In this document: in pieces, positions 36,174-46,521 of the stretch
Numbering within the stretch: position 1 is the stretch's first letter
Layout: each line of letters begins with the position of its first letter
NCBI RefSeq assembly: GCF_001428405.1
Contig: NZ_LMSL01000014.1
Location: 24,556 to 78,933 of the forward strand
Direction of reading: 5' to 3'
From: Frateuria sp. Soil773
Lineage (GTDB): Bacteria > Pseudomonadota > Gammaproteobacteria > Xanthomonadales > Rhodanobacteraceae
DNA length: 54,378 nucleotides
Position numbers and translations under genes: made by a program
The notes under the pieces: model-generated
Seen by the model: the letters and a program-made list of their open reading frames with translations, nothing else
Told to the model about the DNA's origin: nothing
Databases searched by the model: none

Positions 36174-38378
36174 ATGCGTTCCTCCCTGCACGGCCGCCTG
36201 GCCTCGTACCTGTTGATCCTGCTCGCCGCGCTGGCTGCCGCGCCGGCCGCCTCCGCGCAGGACGTCGACGATCTGCTGCCGGTGACCGAGGCCTACAAAC
36301 TCAGCGCCGACGCCTCCACCCCGGGCGTGCTCAAGCTGCACTGGACGATCGCGCCGGACTACTACCTCTACCGCGGCCGCATGAAGTTCAAGGGCGGCGA
36401 CGGTGTGACCCTGGGCGAGGCACGGTTGCCGGACGGCGAGAAGCACCACGACGAATACCTGGGCGACGTGGAGACCTACCACCACGGCGTCGACGCCACC
36501 CTGCCCTACAGCGTCGCCGCCGGCACCGGCCGGCTGAAGCTGAGCGTGCAGTACCAGGGCTGCCATGAGGTCGATCCGAAGATCTGCTACCCGCCGCATA
36601 CCGAGCAGCTCGACCTGCCGCTGCCCGCCGGCACGGCCGCCGCGGGCGATGCGGCGGCCGGCGCGGGCACCCTGGGCGCGGCGCTCAAGCAACTGGGCAG
36701 CAGCGCCGCACCCGCCGCGGCCGGCATGGACAGCGCCCCGCTGCCGGCCGAGCAGGCGTTCCGCTTCGAGGCGCTGGCGCAGAACCCGCGCCGGCTGCTG
36801 CTGCGCTGGACGATGCCGGACGGCTACTACCTGTACCGCGACCAGACCACGCTCAAGCTCAAGGACGCACCCGGCCTCAGCCTCAAGCCGGCCTGGCCGG
36901 CCGGCACCGCGCACCACGACGAGCATTACGGCGACGTCACCGTGTATTTCGGCCAGCTCGAACTGCCGGTGGCGGTGGAGGGCGACCTCGCCGGCCGCAA
37001 GCAGTTGGCGCTGGAGGCCAGCTTCCAGGGCTGCCAGGAAGGCGGCCTGTGCTACCCGCTGATGACCCGCGCACTGACCGTCGAGCTGGGCAGCGCGACG
37101 CCCACTGCCGGCACCGCCGCCATGCCGGCCCCGGAGTCGCCACCCGCCGGCGCCGCGGGTCCGTTGCAGGTCAGCCTGCTCGCCGCGCTGCTGCTCGCGC
37201 TGGGCGGCGGCCTGGTGCTGAACCTGATGCCGTGCGTGCTGCCGGTGCTGTCGATCAAGGCGGTCGGCGTGCTGGAAAGCGGCGAGAGCCCGGCCGCGGC
37301 GCGCCGGCACGCGCTGTACTACACCGCCGGCGTGCTGCTCAGCTTCGCTGCGCTGGGCGTGGGCATCGTCGTGCTGCGCTCGGCCGGCCACGCGCTGGGC
37401 TGGGGCACCCAACTGCAGCAGCCGCTGCTGGTCGGCATCCTGGCCCTGGTGATGCTGGCGGTGGGCTTGTCGATGTCTGGCATGGTCCAGTTCGGCGCTT
37501 CGCTGGGCAATACCGGCGCCGCGCTGGCCGGCCGCACCGGCCCGGCCGGCGATTTCTTCACCGGCGTGCTCGCGGTGGTGGTGGCCAGCCCCTGCACCGC
37601 GCCGTTCATGGGCAGCGCGCTGGCCTATGCGTTCGCCGCACCGCTGCTGTCGGCGCTGCTGGTGTTCCTGGCGCTGGGGCTCGGGCTGGCGCTGCCGTTC
37701 CTGGCGATCGGCTTCGTGCCCGCGCTGGCGCGCCTGCTGCCGCGCCCCGGGCGCTGGATGGAAACGCTCAAGCAAGTGCTCGCGTTCCCGATGTACCTCA
37801 CCGCGGCCTGGCTGGCCTGGGTGCTGGCCAACCAGCGCGGCGCCGACGCGGTGGGCCTGCTGCTGGTGGCCGCCGTGCTGCTGGCGATGGCCCTGTGGTG
37901 GTTCGAGCGCAGCCGCGGACGCGGCGGCCTGGCGCGCGCCCTGGTGGTGGTGCTGGCCGTGCTCGTCGCCGTGCCGCTGTACTACCTCGCCCAGGTGCAG
38001 CGGCCCAATGCGGCGGCGGCCAAGGTCGATGGCACGGTCGCCTACTCGGCGGAGAAGCTCGCCGAACTGCGCCAGGCCGGCACGCCGGTGTTCGTCGACA
38101 TGACCGCCGACTGGTGCGTCACCTGCAAGGCCAACGAGCACACCGTGCTCGACACCGACGCCTTCCGCGCGCTGCTCAAGCGCACCGGCGCGGTCTACAT
38201 GAAGGGCGACTGGACCGACGTCAACCCGGCCATCAGCGCCTTCCTGCAGCAGTACCACTCGCCGGGCGTGCCGCTGTACGTGGTGTTCCCGAAGCACGGC
38301 GGCGAAGGCAGGCAGTTGCCCACCGTGCTGACGGCGTCGCTGGTCGAGCAGGCCTTGACCGCGGCGGCCGCGGAATGA
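36174..38378 (+). CDS. dsbD: Protein-disulfide reductase DsbD with two N-terminal domains
   Basis: A 734-residue inner membrane electron carrier that passes reducing power from cytoplasmic thioredoxin to periplasmic thiol proteins. Signal peptide to about residue 28; a first DsbD alpha domain (about 35-150, C130/C138 in GCHEVDPKICYPP); a second alpha domain (about 190-305, C287/C293 in GCQEGGLCYPL); eight-helix core with C354 (LMPCVLP) and C474 (SPCTAP); C-terminal thioredoxin domain with C648/C651 (WCVTC). E. coli DsbD is 565 residues with one alpha domain, so the N-terminal part looks duplicated. GGAG precedes the ATG. tlpA overlaps the stop codon. Confidence 0.95.
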   Translation: MRSSLHGRLASYLLILLAALAAAPAASAQDVDDLLPVTEAYKLSADASTPGVLKLHWTIAPDYYLYRGRMKFKGGDGVTLGEARLPDGEKHHDEYLGDVETYHHGVDATLPYSVAAGTGRLKLSVQYQGCHEVDPKICYPPHTEQLDLPLPAGTAAAGDAAAGAGTLGAALKQLGSSAAPAAAGMDSAPLPAEQAFRFEALAQNPRRLLLRWTMPDGYYLYRDQTTLKLKDAPGLSLKPAWPAGTAHHDEHYGDVTVYFGQLELPVAVEGDLAGRKQLALEASFQGCQEGGLCYPLMTRALTVELGSATPTAGTAAMPAPESPPAGAAGPLQVSLLAALLLALGGGLVLNLMPCVLPVLSIKAVGVLESGESPAAARRHALYYTAGVLLSFAALGVGIVVLRSAGHALGWGTQLQQPLLVGILALVMLAVGLSMSGMVQFGASLGNTGAALAGRTGPAGDFFTGVLAVVVASPCTAPFMGSALAYAFAAPLLSALLVFLALGLGLALPFLAIGFVPALARLLPRPGRWMETLKQVLAFPMYLTAAWLAWVLANQRGADAVGLLLVAAVLLAMALWWFERSRGRGGLARALVVVLAVLVAVPLYYLAQVQRPNAAAAKVDGTVAYSAEKLAELRQAGTPVFVDMTADWCVTCKANEHTVLDTDAFRALLKRTGAVYMKGDWTDVNPAISAFLQQYHSPGVPLYVVFPKHGGEGRQLPTVLTASLVEQALTAAAAE

Positions 38379-38899
38379 TGAGCCGGGCCAGTTGGCTGAT
38401 CCTCGGCCTGGCGGTGCTCGCCGCCGCGGCCGGCGGCTGGCTGCAGCATGCCTCGCGGCAGAGCCGGGCCGGCACGGCGGTGGCCGGCCGGCCCGGCCCC
38501 GACCTGCGGCTGCGCGACCTCGACGGCCGCCCGCACCGGATCGCCGACTACCGCGGCCGGCGCGTGCTGCTGAACCTGTGGGCCAGTTGGTGCACGCCCT
38601 GCCTCAAGGAAATGCCCGCGCTGGCGCGGGCCCAGGCGAAGTTCGGCGAACGCGGGGCGATCGTCGTCGGCATCGCGATGGACGAGCCCGACCGGGTGCG
38701 CGCCTTCCTCGCCCGGCACCCGGTGAACTACCCGATCCTGCTGGGCGCCCCGGATACCTCGCGCCAGCTCGGCAACGAACCCGAACTGCTGCCCTACAGC
38801 GTGCTGCTGGATGCGCAGGGGCGCATCCTCGCGACCCGCCGCGGCATGCTCGATGACGCCCTGCTCGACCGCTGGCTGGCCGCCCCCGACGGCGGCTGA
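38375..38899 (+). CDS. TlpA/ResA-like membrane-anchored thioredoxin
   Basis: A 174-residue thiol-disulfide oxidoreductase. One N-terminal membrane anchor ([17 protein letters not shown]) places a thioredoxin fold in the periplasm; the active site is WASWCTPC in the context [19 protein letters not shown], and the cis-Pro region is LLPYSVLLD. The reductant is presumably DsbD, whose stop codon overlaps this start (ATGA). The client proteins are unknown; cytochrome c maturation is a common role for relatives. A second ATG three bases on (38378) is equally possible. Confidence 0.93.
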   Translation: MMSRASWLILGLAVLAAAAGGWLQHASRQSRAGTAVAGRPGPDLRLRDLDGRPHRIADYRGRRVLLNLWASWCTPCLKEMPALARAQAKFGERGAIVVGIAMDEPDRVRAFLARHPVNYPILLGAPDTSRQLGNEPELLPYSVLLDAQGRILATRRGMLDDALLDRWLAAPDGG

Positions 38900-38945
38900 G
38901 CGAAGCGCGACATACGCCGGCGCACAGTCTAATCCGGGCTTCTCC

Positions 38946-38975
38946 GCCGATCTGCGCCGATCTGCGCCGAACTGG
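38946..38975 (+). repeat. Three tandem 10-bp repeats
   Basis: GCCGATCTGC twice, then a degenerate third copy GCCGAACTGG, in the 143-bp gap between tlpA and aroQ. Probably slippage; a regulatory role is not evident. Confidence 0.7.
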
Positions 38976-39042
38976 ACAACATCCCTCGCTGCGCGCACAC
39001 TGCGCCGGTCCGGGCTGCCCCGGCGGTGCCAAGGTAAGAAGC

Positions 39043-39501
39043 GTGGCGAAGATCCTGGTCCTGCACGGACCCAACCTCAATCTGCTGGGTTCGCGCGAGC
39101 CGGAGGTCTACGGCCACGACACCCTGGCCGACATCGACGGCCGCCTGGCCGCCCGCGCCGCCGAGGCCGGGCACGCGCTGGACAGCTTCCAGTCGAACGC
39201 CGAGCACGCCCTGATCGAGCGCATCCACCAGGCGCGCGACGAGCGGGTGGCGCTGATCCTGATCAACCCCGGCGCATTCACCCATACCAGCATCGCCCTG
39301 CGCGACGCCCTCGCCGCGGTGGCGATCCCGTTCATCGAGGTGCACCTGAGCAACGTGCACGCGCGCGAGCCGTTCCGGCGCCATTCGTACCTGGCCGACC
39401 TCGCGGTCGGCGTCGTCTGCGGCTTCGGCGGCGACAGCTACTCGCTGGCGCTGGAAGCGGCGATCGGCCGGCTCGGCCGCCCCGCGCCGACGGCACCCTA
39501 G
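39043..39501 (+). CDS. aroQ: Type II 3-dehydroquinate dehydratase
   Basis: A 152-residue dodecameric enzyme that dehydrates 3-dehydroquinate to 3-dehydroshikimate in the shikimate pathway. The active-site motifs are intact: [18 protein letters not shown] (catalytic Tyr), [16 protein letters not shown] and [20 protein letters not shown] (catalytic His and Arg). The start is GTG at 39043 with AAGGTAAG upstream. It precedes accB by 56 bp, a classic gammaproteobacterial arrangement. Confidence 0.97.
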   Translation: MAKILVLHGPNLNLLGSREPEVYGHDTLADIDGRLAARAAEAGHALDSFQSNAEHALIERIHQARDERVALILINPGAFTHTSIALRDALAAVAIPFIEVHLSNVHAREPFRRHSYLADLAVGVVCGFGGDSYSLALEAAIGRLGRPAPTAP

Positions 39502-39557
39502 ATTCCACCCATCTCACTTCATGCCGCCCCGCGCGGCACCTGACAGAAGGCCATCCC

Positions 39558-40031
39558 ATGGATCTGCGCAAGATCAAGAAGCTGATCGACCTGCTCGAGG
39601 AATCCAACCTCGCGGAACTGGAAATCAAGGAAGGCGAGGAAGTCGTGCGCCTGTCGCGCGTGCCCAAGGGCATGACCCAGCTGGCCCCGGCACCGGCCGC
39701 CGCGCCAGCGCAGATCGCCAGCGCGCCCGCCGCGGCCGCGCCGGTGGCCGCCGCGCCGGCCGCCGAGGCGCCCGCGGCCGCCGCCGCGCTGCCCGCCGGC
39801 CACGTGGTGAAGGCGCCGATGGTCGGCACCTTCTACGCCTCCGCCACCCCGGGCGCGCCCGCCTTCGTCAAGGTCGGCCAGCAGGTCAAGGCCGGTGAGA
39901 CGCTGGGCATCATCGAGGCGATGAAGATGTTCAACCAGATCGAGGCCGACGTGGCCGGCACCGTACAGGCCATCCTGATCGAAAACGGCCAGCCGGTGGA
40001 ATTCGACGAACCGATGTTCGTGATTGCCTGA
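39558..40031 (+). CDS. accB: Biotin carboxyl carrier protein of acetyl-CoA carboxylase
   Basis: A 157-residue BCCP. It carries biotin between the AccC carboxylase and the AccAD transferase in the first step of fatty acid synthesis. The N-terminal helix [25 protein letters not shown], a flexible Ala/Pro linker (about residues 47-80) and the biotinyl domain with the modified lysine in [13 protein letters not shown] are clear. accC normally follows directly; here it is separated by a 446-bp insert carrying a four-helix-bundle gene. Confidence 0.97.
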   Translation: MDLRKIKKLIDLLEESNLAELEIKEGEEVVRLSRVPKGMTQLAPAPAAAPAQIASAPAAAAPVAAAPAAEAPAAAAALPAGHVVKAPMVGTFYASATPGAPAFVKVGQQVKAGETLGIIEAMKMFNQIEADVAGTVQAILIENGQPVEFDEPMFVIA

Positions 40032-40036
40032 CGGCC

Positions 40037-40065
40037 GGGAATAGGGAATGGAGAATGGGGAATCG
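40037..40065 (+). repeat. Left arm of GGGAAT-type inverted repeat (accB-accC insert)
   Basis: Four GGGAAT/GAGAAT heptamer units in a row, starting five bases after the accB stop. It matches the reverse complement of the right arm (40449-40477) at 25 of 29 positions by my alignment. The ATG of the four-helix-bundle gene is inside this arm. Confidence 0.9.
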
Positions 40066-40431
40066 TTCAAGCGACCGCACGAGGATCTGCATGTATGGCA
40101 AGACGCCATGCACTTGGTCGAAGCGATCTACCAGTTCTCCTCAAATTTTCCCGACACTGAGCGTTTCGGCTTGACGTCGCAGATTCGCCGCGCGGCAATC
40201 AGCATCCCATCGAACATCGCGGAAGGCGCTGGACGCCGTTCCAGACTGGAGTACCAGCGCTTTCTCTCGATCGCCAGGGGCTCGCTGTCGGAGTTGGATA
40301 CTCAGTACCAGGTCGCGATCCGGTTGGGCCTTGCACGGGCATGCCAGCCCACGAGTGATCTCATCAACCGCGTTTTCGCAAGACTCACTGCACTGCTCAA
40401 CGCACTCGACAAGCCCAAGGGGGCGCGATGA
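40048..40431 (+). CDS. Four-helix-bundle protein of the IVP/S23 (23S rRNA intervening sequence) family
   Basis: A 127-residue protein with the family's conserved core: [50 protein letters not shown], and [26 protein letters not shown]. Relatives are encoded in intervening sequences of 23S rRNA in Leptospira and Coxiella, and the Avd protein of diversity-generating retroelements has the same fold; the family probably binds nucleic acid but its function is unproven. The ATG lies in the left arm, so residues 1-6 derive from the repeat; GGGA of the repeat may serve as ribosome site. It interrupts the accB-accC pair and its base composition is less GC-rich than its neighbours, suggesting transfer. 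Confidence 0.9.
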   Translation: MENGESFKRPHEDLHVWQDAMHLVEAIYQFSSNFPDTERFGLTSQIRRAAISIPSNIAEGAGRRSRLEYQRFLSIARGSLSELDTQYQVAIRLGLARACQPTSDLINRVFARLTALLNALDKPKGAR

Positions 40432-40448
40432 ATACGATGTTGATCTTC

Positions 40449-40477
40449 CCATTCCCCATTCTCGATTCCCGATTCCC
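40449..40477 (-). repeat. Right arm of GGGAAT-type inverted repeat (accB-accC insert)
   Basis: Reverse-complement copy of the left arm; on the plus strand it reads as CCATTCCCC then ATTCTCGATTCCCGATTCCC. Its last base is directly followed by the accC ATG, so the region where the accC Shine-Dalgarno should be consists of repeat. Confidence 0.9.
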
Positions 40478-41845
<1,368 letters not shown>

Positions 41846-41854
41846 GGCCCCGCC

Positions 41855-41880
41855 GGCGGGCCGCCCCGGCGCGGCCCGCC
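41855..41880. other. GC-rich perfect stem-loop after accC
   Basis: Ten-bp stem GGCGGGCCGC/GCGGCCCGCC with a six-base loop, nine bases after the accC stop. There is no T-tract, so it may stabilise the messenger end and need not be a classical terminator. Confidence 0.45.
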
Positions 41881-41894
41881 GACCTGCAACGTCC

Positions 41895-42243
41895 ATGCTC
41901 GAGCTGCTGACCCTGCGCGAAGCGATCGACGCCGTCACCGCCGCCTTCGACGAAGGCGACGGCTGGGACCGCTATGCCTGGCGGCGCGATCGGCGAGCCT
42001 TCCTGCCGCCTGTACCTCTCGCACGCCGAGGACGAGGAAGCCGCGCTGATCGACGACCACGGCGAGGCGCTGCCGCCCTTCGCCGCCGACCAGCGCCTGC
42101 GGCACTTCCTCGCGGCGGCCGATTTCGCCGAGGTGCTGGCCGTGCAGCGCAGCCGCGAACCGCGTTCCGGCCTGGCCGACTTCGCCCGCGCGCTCGACCA
42201 CTACCACCGCCACGACGCCTTCCTCGGCACGCCGCCGGGCTGA
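41895..42243 (+). pseudogene. Frameshifted small gene between accC and prmA
   Basis: Two overlapping frames read as one protein. Frame one gives MLELLTLREAIDAVTAAFDEGDGWDRYAW and then turns into arginine/proline noise. The frame shifted by +1 continues AIGEPSCRLYLSHAEDEEAALIDDHGEALPPF up to RALDHYHRHDAFLGTPPG and the stop at 42243. Skipping one base near 41982 (in the TGGCGGCGCGATCGG stretch) joins them into about 115 residues. The product is an acidic protein that I do not recognise. It may be a real pseudogene, a programmed shift, or a one-base sequencing error in a GC run. An ATG at 41974 could start the second frame alone. Confidence 0.7.
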
Positions 42244-42291
42244 ACGCGCCATCCTCCGGCGACCGCGCCGGCCTTCCGCAGGATCCCCACC

Positions 42292-43191
42292 ATGCCCTGG
42301 CTTGAACTCTCGCTCACCGTCCGTGCCGAACAGCAGCCCCGCGCGGAGGAGGCGCTGGACGACCTCGGCGCCCTGTCGATCACGCTGCAGGACGCGGACG
42401 CCGAAACGCCCGACGAGCAGGCGATCTTCGAGCCCGGCGTGGGCGAGCTGCCGCTGTGGCCCACGATCACCCTGAACGCGCTGTTCGAGGCGGACACCGA
42501 CCGGCGCGGGCTGGGCGAGGCGCTGGGCGAGCTGCTGCCCTGGCTGGAGCCGGCGCACCTCGCCTTCCGCGAGGTCGCCGACGAGGACTGGGAACGCGCC
42601 TGGATGGACCAGTTCAAGCCGATGCCGTTCGGCCGGCGGCTGTGGATCTATCCCTGGAACATCGAACCGCCGGCCGGCGACGACATCGTGGTGGTGCGGC
42701 TCGACCCCGGCCTCGCCTTCGGCAGCGGCACCCATCCCACCACCGCGCTGTGCCTGGAATGGCTGGATAGCCTCGACCTGGCCGGCAGGACGGTGACCGA
42801 CTTCGGCTGCGGCTCGGGCATCCTCGCCATCGCCGCGCTGAAGCTCGGCGCCGCCAGCGCCGCCGGCGTGGACAACGACCCGCAGGCGCTGGTCGCCTCG
42901 GCCGACAATGCCGGGCGCAACGGCGTCGCCGGACGGCTCGCGCTGTACCTGCCGGAGGATTTCGCCGGCGCGCCCGCCGACGTCTTCGTCGCCAACATCC
43001 TGGCCGGCCCGCTGGGCGAGCTGGCGCCGACGTTCGCCGCCGCCGCCAGGCCCGGCGCGCCCTTCGCCATCTCCGGCATCCTCGACGGCCAGCAGGACGA
43101 GCTGCTGCAGCGCTACGCCGAATGGTTCGACGAACTGCGCGTGGACACGCGCGAGGATTGGGTGCGCATCAGCGGGCGCCGGCGCGCTTGA
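42292..43191 (+). CDS. prmA: Ribosomal protein L11 methyltransferase
   Basis: A 299-residue methyltransferase that trimethylates ribosomal protein L11. The N-terminal L11-recognition domain (LELSLTVRAEQQPRAEEALDDLGALSITLQDADAETPDEQAIFEPGVGE) is followed by the SAM domain with LDPGLAFGSGTHPTTALCLEWLD, VTDFGCGSGILAIAALKLGA and FVANILAGPLGELAP. Length and motifs match E. coli PrmA. It belongs to the accC-prmA-fis cluster common in gammaproteobacteria. Confidence 0.97.
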   Translation: MPWLELSLTVRAEQQPRAEEALDDLGALSITLQDADAETPDEQAIFEPGVGELPLWPTITLNALFEADTDRRGLGEALGELLPWLEPAHLAFREVADEDWERAWMDQFKPMPFGRRLWIYPWNIEPPAGDDIVVVRLDPGLAFGSGTHPTTALCLEWLDSLDLAGRTVTDFGCGSGILAIAALKLGAASAAGVDNDPQALVASADNAGRNGVAGRLALYLPEDFAGAPADVFVANILAGPLGELAPTFAAAARPGAPFAISGILDGQQDELLQRYAEWFDELRVDTREDWVRISGRRRA

Positions 43192-43285
43192 GCCAGGTCT
43201 CACCCGCGCCGACCCGGGTGCCGCCGCGGGTGATTTGTCGCGGACGCTGCACTAGGCTTGCCCGATCCCGGACGTAACGGACCGC

Positions 43286-44125
43286 ATGTATACGCAATGC
43301 CCCGAATGCCTGACCGTGTTCTCGCTGGACGTGCATGTGCTGGTCCAGGCACACGGGCACGTCACCTGCGGGCATTGCGGCGCCGGCTTCGACAGCATCG
43401 CCACGCTCACCGGCCAGTTGCCGCCGGAACCGTTCATGGAACTGGTGCCGAACGAGCAGGCGCTGCAGCCGCCGCGCGTCGAGCTGGCCGTCTACCGCCC
43501 CCGCGCCGATGCGCCGGCGGCGGCCGCCGAGGCCACCGGGGAGCCCGCGGCCGCCGCGGAGGATTTCACCCAGTTGGTCTTCGCGCCGCGATTCGCGCGC
43601 GAATCGCGCAAGCCGCGGCGCGAACGGCGCGCCCGCCCCCGGCGCGAGCGGCACGGCGAGCGGCGCTGGCCGTGGATCGTGGTCTGCCTGGTGCTGCTGC
43701 TCCTGCTCGGCGTCCAACTGGCCTGGGCCAAGCGCGACGCGCTGATCGCCGATCCGCACGTCGGCCCCTGGCTGCGCCGCAGTTGCCAGAGCCTCGGCTG
43801 CCGGCTGCCGCTGGTGCAGGACGTGCGCCAGTTGCGGCTGGTCGCCCGCGACGTGCAGGCGCATCCCAGCGTGGGCGACGCACTGATGATCAGCGCCACC
43901 GTGCGCAACACGGCCGCGTTCGCCCAGCCTTACCCGGTGGTGACCCTGGTGCTCTCCGACGCCGCCGGCAAGCGGGTGGCGATGCGGCGGCTGCGGCCGT
44001 CCGAATACCTGGGCGACGACGCGCTGCAGCGCGCGGGCCTGGCGCCTGGCGCGAACGCCGCGCTGCTGTTCGAGGTCGAGGACCCGGACGGCAAGGCGGT
44101 GGCGTTCGAATTCGGCTTCGAATAG
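43286..44125 (+). CDS. Zinc-ribbon and DUF3426 domain membrane protein
   Basis: A 279-residue protein. The N-terminal MJ0042-type zinc ribbon CPECLTVF...CGHCGAGFDS is followed by a charged, arginine-rich linker (residues about 95-130), one transmembrane helix (WIVVCLVLLLLLGVQLAW) and the DUF3426 domain outside the inner membrane (QSLGCRLPLVQDVRQLRLVARDVQAHPSVGDALMISATVRNTA). Its role is unknown, but the gene nearly always sits between prmA and fis, as here. Confidence 0.92.
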   Translation: MYTQCPECLTVFSLDVHVLVQAHGHVTCGHCGAGFDSIATLTGQLPPEPFMELVPNEQALQPPRVELAVYRPRADAPAAAAEATGEPAAAAEDFTQLVFAPRFARESRKPRRERRARPRRERHGERRWPWIVVCLVLLLLLGVQLAWAKRDALIADPHVGPWLRRSCQSLGCRLPLVQDVRQLRLVARDVQAHPSVGDALMISATVRNTAAFAQPYPVVTLVLSDAAGKRVAMRRLRPSEYLGDDALQRAGLAPGANAALLFEVEDPDGKAVAFEFGFE

Positions 44126-44333
44126 CGGCGATTTCGGACTCGTCCGATGGACGGCGCAGGCATCTTCCGGCCTGCGATGCAAGCACTTAAATTTATCCAC
44201 ACGCGCGGGTACACTCGACCCCTTCGCAACGGCCACCCACCGGCACGATGCGCCCGCCGCCTTCCGCGGCAACCAGCAAAAACCATGGCAGTGGCCCACG
44301 TAGCCGCTGCGTCGCAAGTTGAGAGGGAATGCC

Positions 44334-44615
44334 GTGAACGCCGTCAGACTGCCTGCTTCCGAGGCTGCCCGCGAGACCTCGTCGCAGAGCGCGCTGAGCG
44401 AATGCGTCAGCCGCACCGTGCGCCGCTATCTGGCCGACATCGGCGACACCGCCTGCGACGAGGGCCTGCACGCGCTGGTGATCCGCGAGGTGGAAGGCCC
44501 GCTGCTGCGCGAGGTGCTGGCGTTCCACGACGGCAACCAGAGCCGCGCCGCCGTCGTGCTCGGCATCAACCGTGCCACCCTGCGCAAGAAGCTGGCCCAG
44601 CACGGCCTGCTCTGA
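44334..44615 (+). CDS. fis: Fis family nucleoid-associated regulator
   Basis: A 93-residue Fis protein. The C-terminal HTH is complete (LREVLAFHDGNQSRAAVVLGINRATLRKKLAQHGLL). Fis bends DNA, shapes the nucleoid and activates rRNA promoters during fast growth. I use GTG at 44334 because GAGGG stands eight bases upstream; a TTG at 44319 would add five residues. The 208-bp leader upstream may hold its promoter, but I see no clear boxes. The prmA-DUF3426-fis-purH order supports the call. Confidence 0.93.
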   Translation: MNAVRLPASEAARETSSQSALSECVSRTVRRYLADIGDTACDEGLHALVIREVEGPLLREVLAFHDGNQSRAAVVLGINRATLRKKLAQHGLL

Positions 44616-44716
44616 TCCCGCGCGGCCTCCGGCCTCCGCGCAACGCCTTGCATTCGGGCGGATAGACGTCCAAACCCAATCGCGCGGCCCCGGCCTCCGG
44701 CCCCGGCCGGCTCGGC

Positions 44717-44722
44717 TATAAT
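44717..44722 (+). promoter_or_regulatory. -10 box of purH
   Basis: Consensus TATAAT within GGCTATAATGCGCGG, 28 bp before the purH start codon. The -35 is not recognisable. The same GC-flanked TAYAAT pattern precedes lpxL-like and uvrD genes. Confidence 0.55.
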
Positions 44723-44750
44723 GCGCGGTTTCACCGCCTTGGAAGCCGTC

Positions 44751-46361
44751 ATGCCCAGCCCTGCCGTCACCCCCGTCCGCCGCGCCCTGCTCAGCGTCTC
44801 CGACAAGACCGGCCTGGTCGATCTGGGGCGCCGGCTGGCCGCCGCCGGCGTGCAGTTGCTGTCCACCGGCGGCAGCGCGAAGGCGCTGCGCGAGGCCGGC
44901 ATCGCGGTGCAGGACGTCAGCGAGCTGACCGGCTTCCCCGAGATCATGGACGGCCGCGTCAAGACCCTGCACCCGAAGGTGCACGGCGGCCTGCTCGGCC
45001 GGCGCGGCACCGACGACGCGGTGATGGCCGAGCTGGACATCCAGCCGATCGACCTGCTGGTGCTGAACCTGTACCCGTTCGAGGCCACCGTGGCCCGGCC
45101 CGGCTGCACGCTGGAGCAGGCCATCGAGAACATCGACATCGGCGGCCCGGCGATGCTGCGCTCGGCGGCGAAGAACTGGAACGACGTGGGCGTGCTCACC
45201 GATCCGGCGCAGTACGACGAGGCAATGGCCGAGATCGAGCGGCACGGCGGCCTCTCGCGCGCCACGCGTTTCAGGCTGTCGGTCGCCGCGTTCAACAACG
45301 TGGCGAACTACGACGGCGCGATCAGCGACTACCTGTCCGGCCTGGAACTCAACGAGGCGCACGACGCGGTCGCCGGCCATGCCGCCTTCCCCGGCCAGGC
45401 CAACGGCCGCTTCGTGAAGCTGATGGACCTGCGCTACGGCGAGAACCCGCACCAGCAGGCCGCGTTCTATCGCGACCTGTACCCGGCGCCGGGCACCCTG
45501 GCGACCTTCCGCCAGCTCCAGGGCAAGGAACTGTCGTTCAACAACATCGCCGACGCCGACGCCGCATGGGAATGCGTGCGCGGCTTCGCCAAGCCGGCCT
45601 GCGTGATCGTCAAGCACGCCAACCCCTGCGGCGTGGCGGTGAGCCTGGACGGCATCGGCAAGGCCTACGACCTCGCCTACCGGACCGACCCCACCTCCGC
45701 CTTCGGCGGCATCATCGCGTTCAACCGCGAAGTGGACGGCGCCACCGCGCAGGCGATCGTGGCGCGCCAGTTCGTCGAGGTGGTGCTGGCGCCGGGCTAC
45801 GCCGACGAGGCGCTGAAAGCGTTCGCCAGGAAGGGCAACGTGCGCGTGCTGGAGATCCCGCTGCCGGCCGACGGCGACCTGATCGGCGCGCATCCCGGCA
45901 ACCAGTCCAAGCGCGTGGGCTCGGGCCTGCTGATCCAGACCGCCGACACCGGCATGGTCAAGGCCGATGACCTGAAGATCGTGACGAAAGCGGCCCCCAC
46001 GCCGCAGCAGATCGACGATCTCATCTTCGCGTGGAAGGTGGCGAAGTTCGTGAAGTCCAACGCCATCGTCTACGCCAGGGACCGCCAGACCATCGGCATC
46101 GGCGCCGGCCAGATGAGCCGCGTGTACAGCGCGAAGATCGCCGGCATCAAGGCGGCCGACGAGAAGCTGGAAGTGCGCGGCTCGGTGATGGCGTCCGACG
46201 CCTTCTTCCCGTTCCGCGACGGCATCGACGCGGCCGCGGCGGCCGGCATCGCCGCGGTGATCCAGCCGGGCGGCTCGATGCGCGACGCCGAGGTGATCGC
46301 CGCCGCCGACGAGCACGGCATGGCGATGGTGTTAACCGGGATGCGCCACTTCCGCCACTGA
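44751..46361 (+). CDS. purH: Bifunctional AICAR transformylase/IMP cyclohydrolase
   Basis: A 536-residue enzyme that catalyses the last two steps of de novo IMP synthesis. The N-terminal cyclohydrolase ([56 protein letters not shown]) and the C-terminal formyltransferase ([54 protein letters not shown]) are complete. The start at 44751 has GGAAG upstream; an earlier ATG overlaps the -10 box. purD, its frequent partner, does not follow; a GST gene does. Confidence 0.97.
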   Translation: MPSPAVTPVRRALLSVSDKTGLVDLGRRLAAAGVQLLSTGGSAKALREAGIAVQDVSELTGFPEIMDGRVKTLHPKVHGGLLGRRGTDDAVMAELDIQPIDLLVLNLYPFEATVARPGCTLEQAIENIDIGGPAMLRSAAKNWNDVGVLTDPAQYDEAMAEIERHGGLSRATRFRLSVAAFNNVANYDGAISDYLSGLELNEAHDAVAGHAAFPGQANGRFVKLMDLRYGENPHQQAAFYRDLYPAPGTLATFRQLQGKELSFNNIADADAAWECVRGFAKPACVIVKHANPCGVAVSLDGIGKAYDLAYRTDPTSAFGGIIAFNREVDGATAQAIVARQFVEVVLAPGYADEALKAFARKGNVRVLEIPLPADGDLIGAHPGNQSKRVGSGLLIQTADTGMVKADDLKIVTKAAPTPQQIDDLIFAWKVAKFVKSNAIVYARDRQTIGIGAGQMSRVYSAKIAGIKAADEKLEVRGSVMASDAFFPFRDGIDAAAAAGIAAVIQPGGSMRDAEVIAAADEHGMAMVLTGMRHFRH

Positions 46362-46521
46362 TCGCCGTGCACCGGAGCGGCTCCGGCCGCGGCGCCCCGC
46401 CCTCTTGCGAAGGCCGGCGGCGTCGCGGCCCAAGTCGCCTCCGCCTGCGGGCCCCGGGCCATGCTCACGCCTCGTTGAGGTCGCGCGTCCCAGCATCGGA
46501 GTCTTCGATCCGGAGACTGCC

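Noticed and set aside
40048..40431. Reading the four-helix-bundle gene as evidence of an rRNA operon or a diversity-generating retroelement
   Set aside because: No rRNA sequence, reverse transcriptase or template/variable repeat is present in the window.
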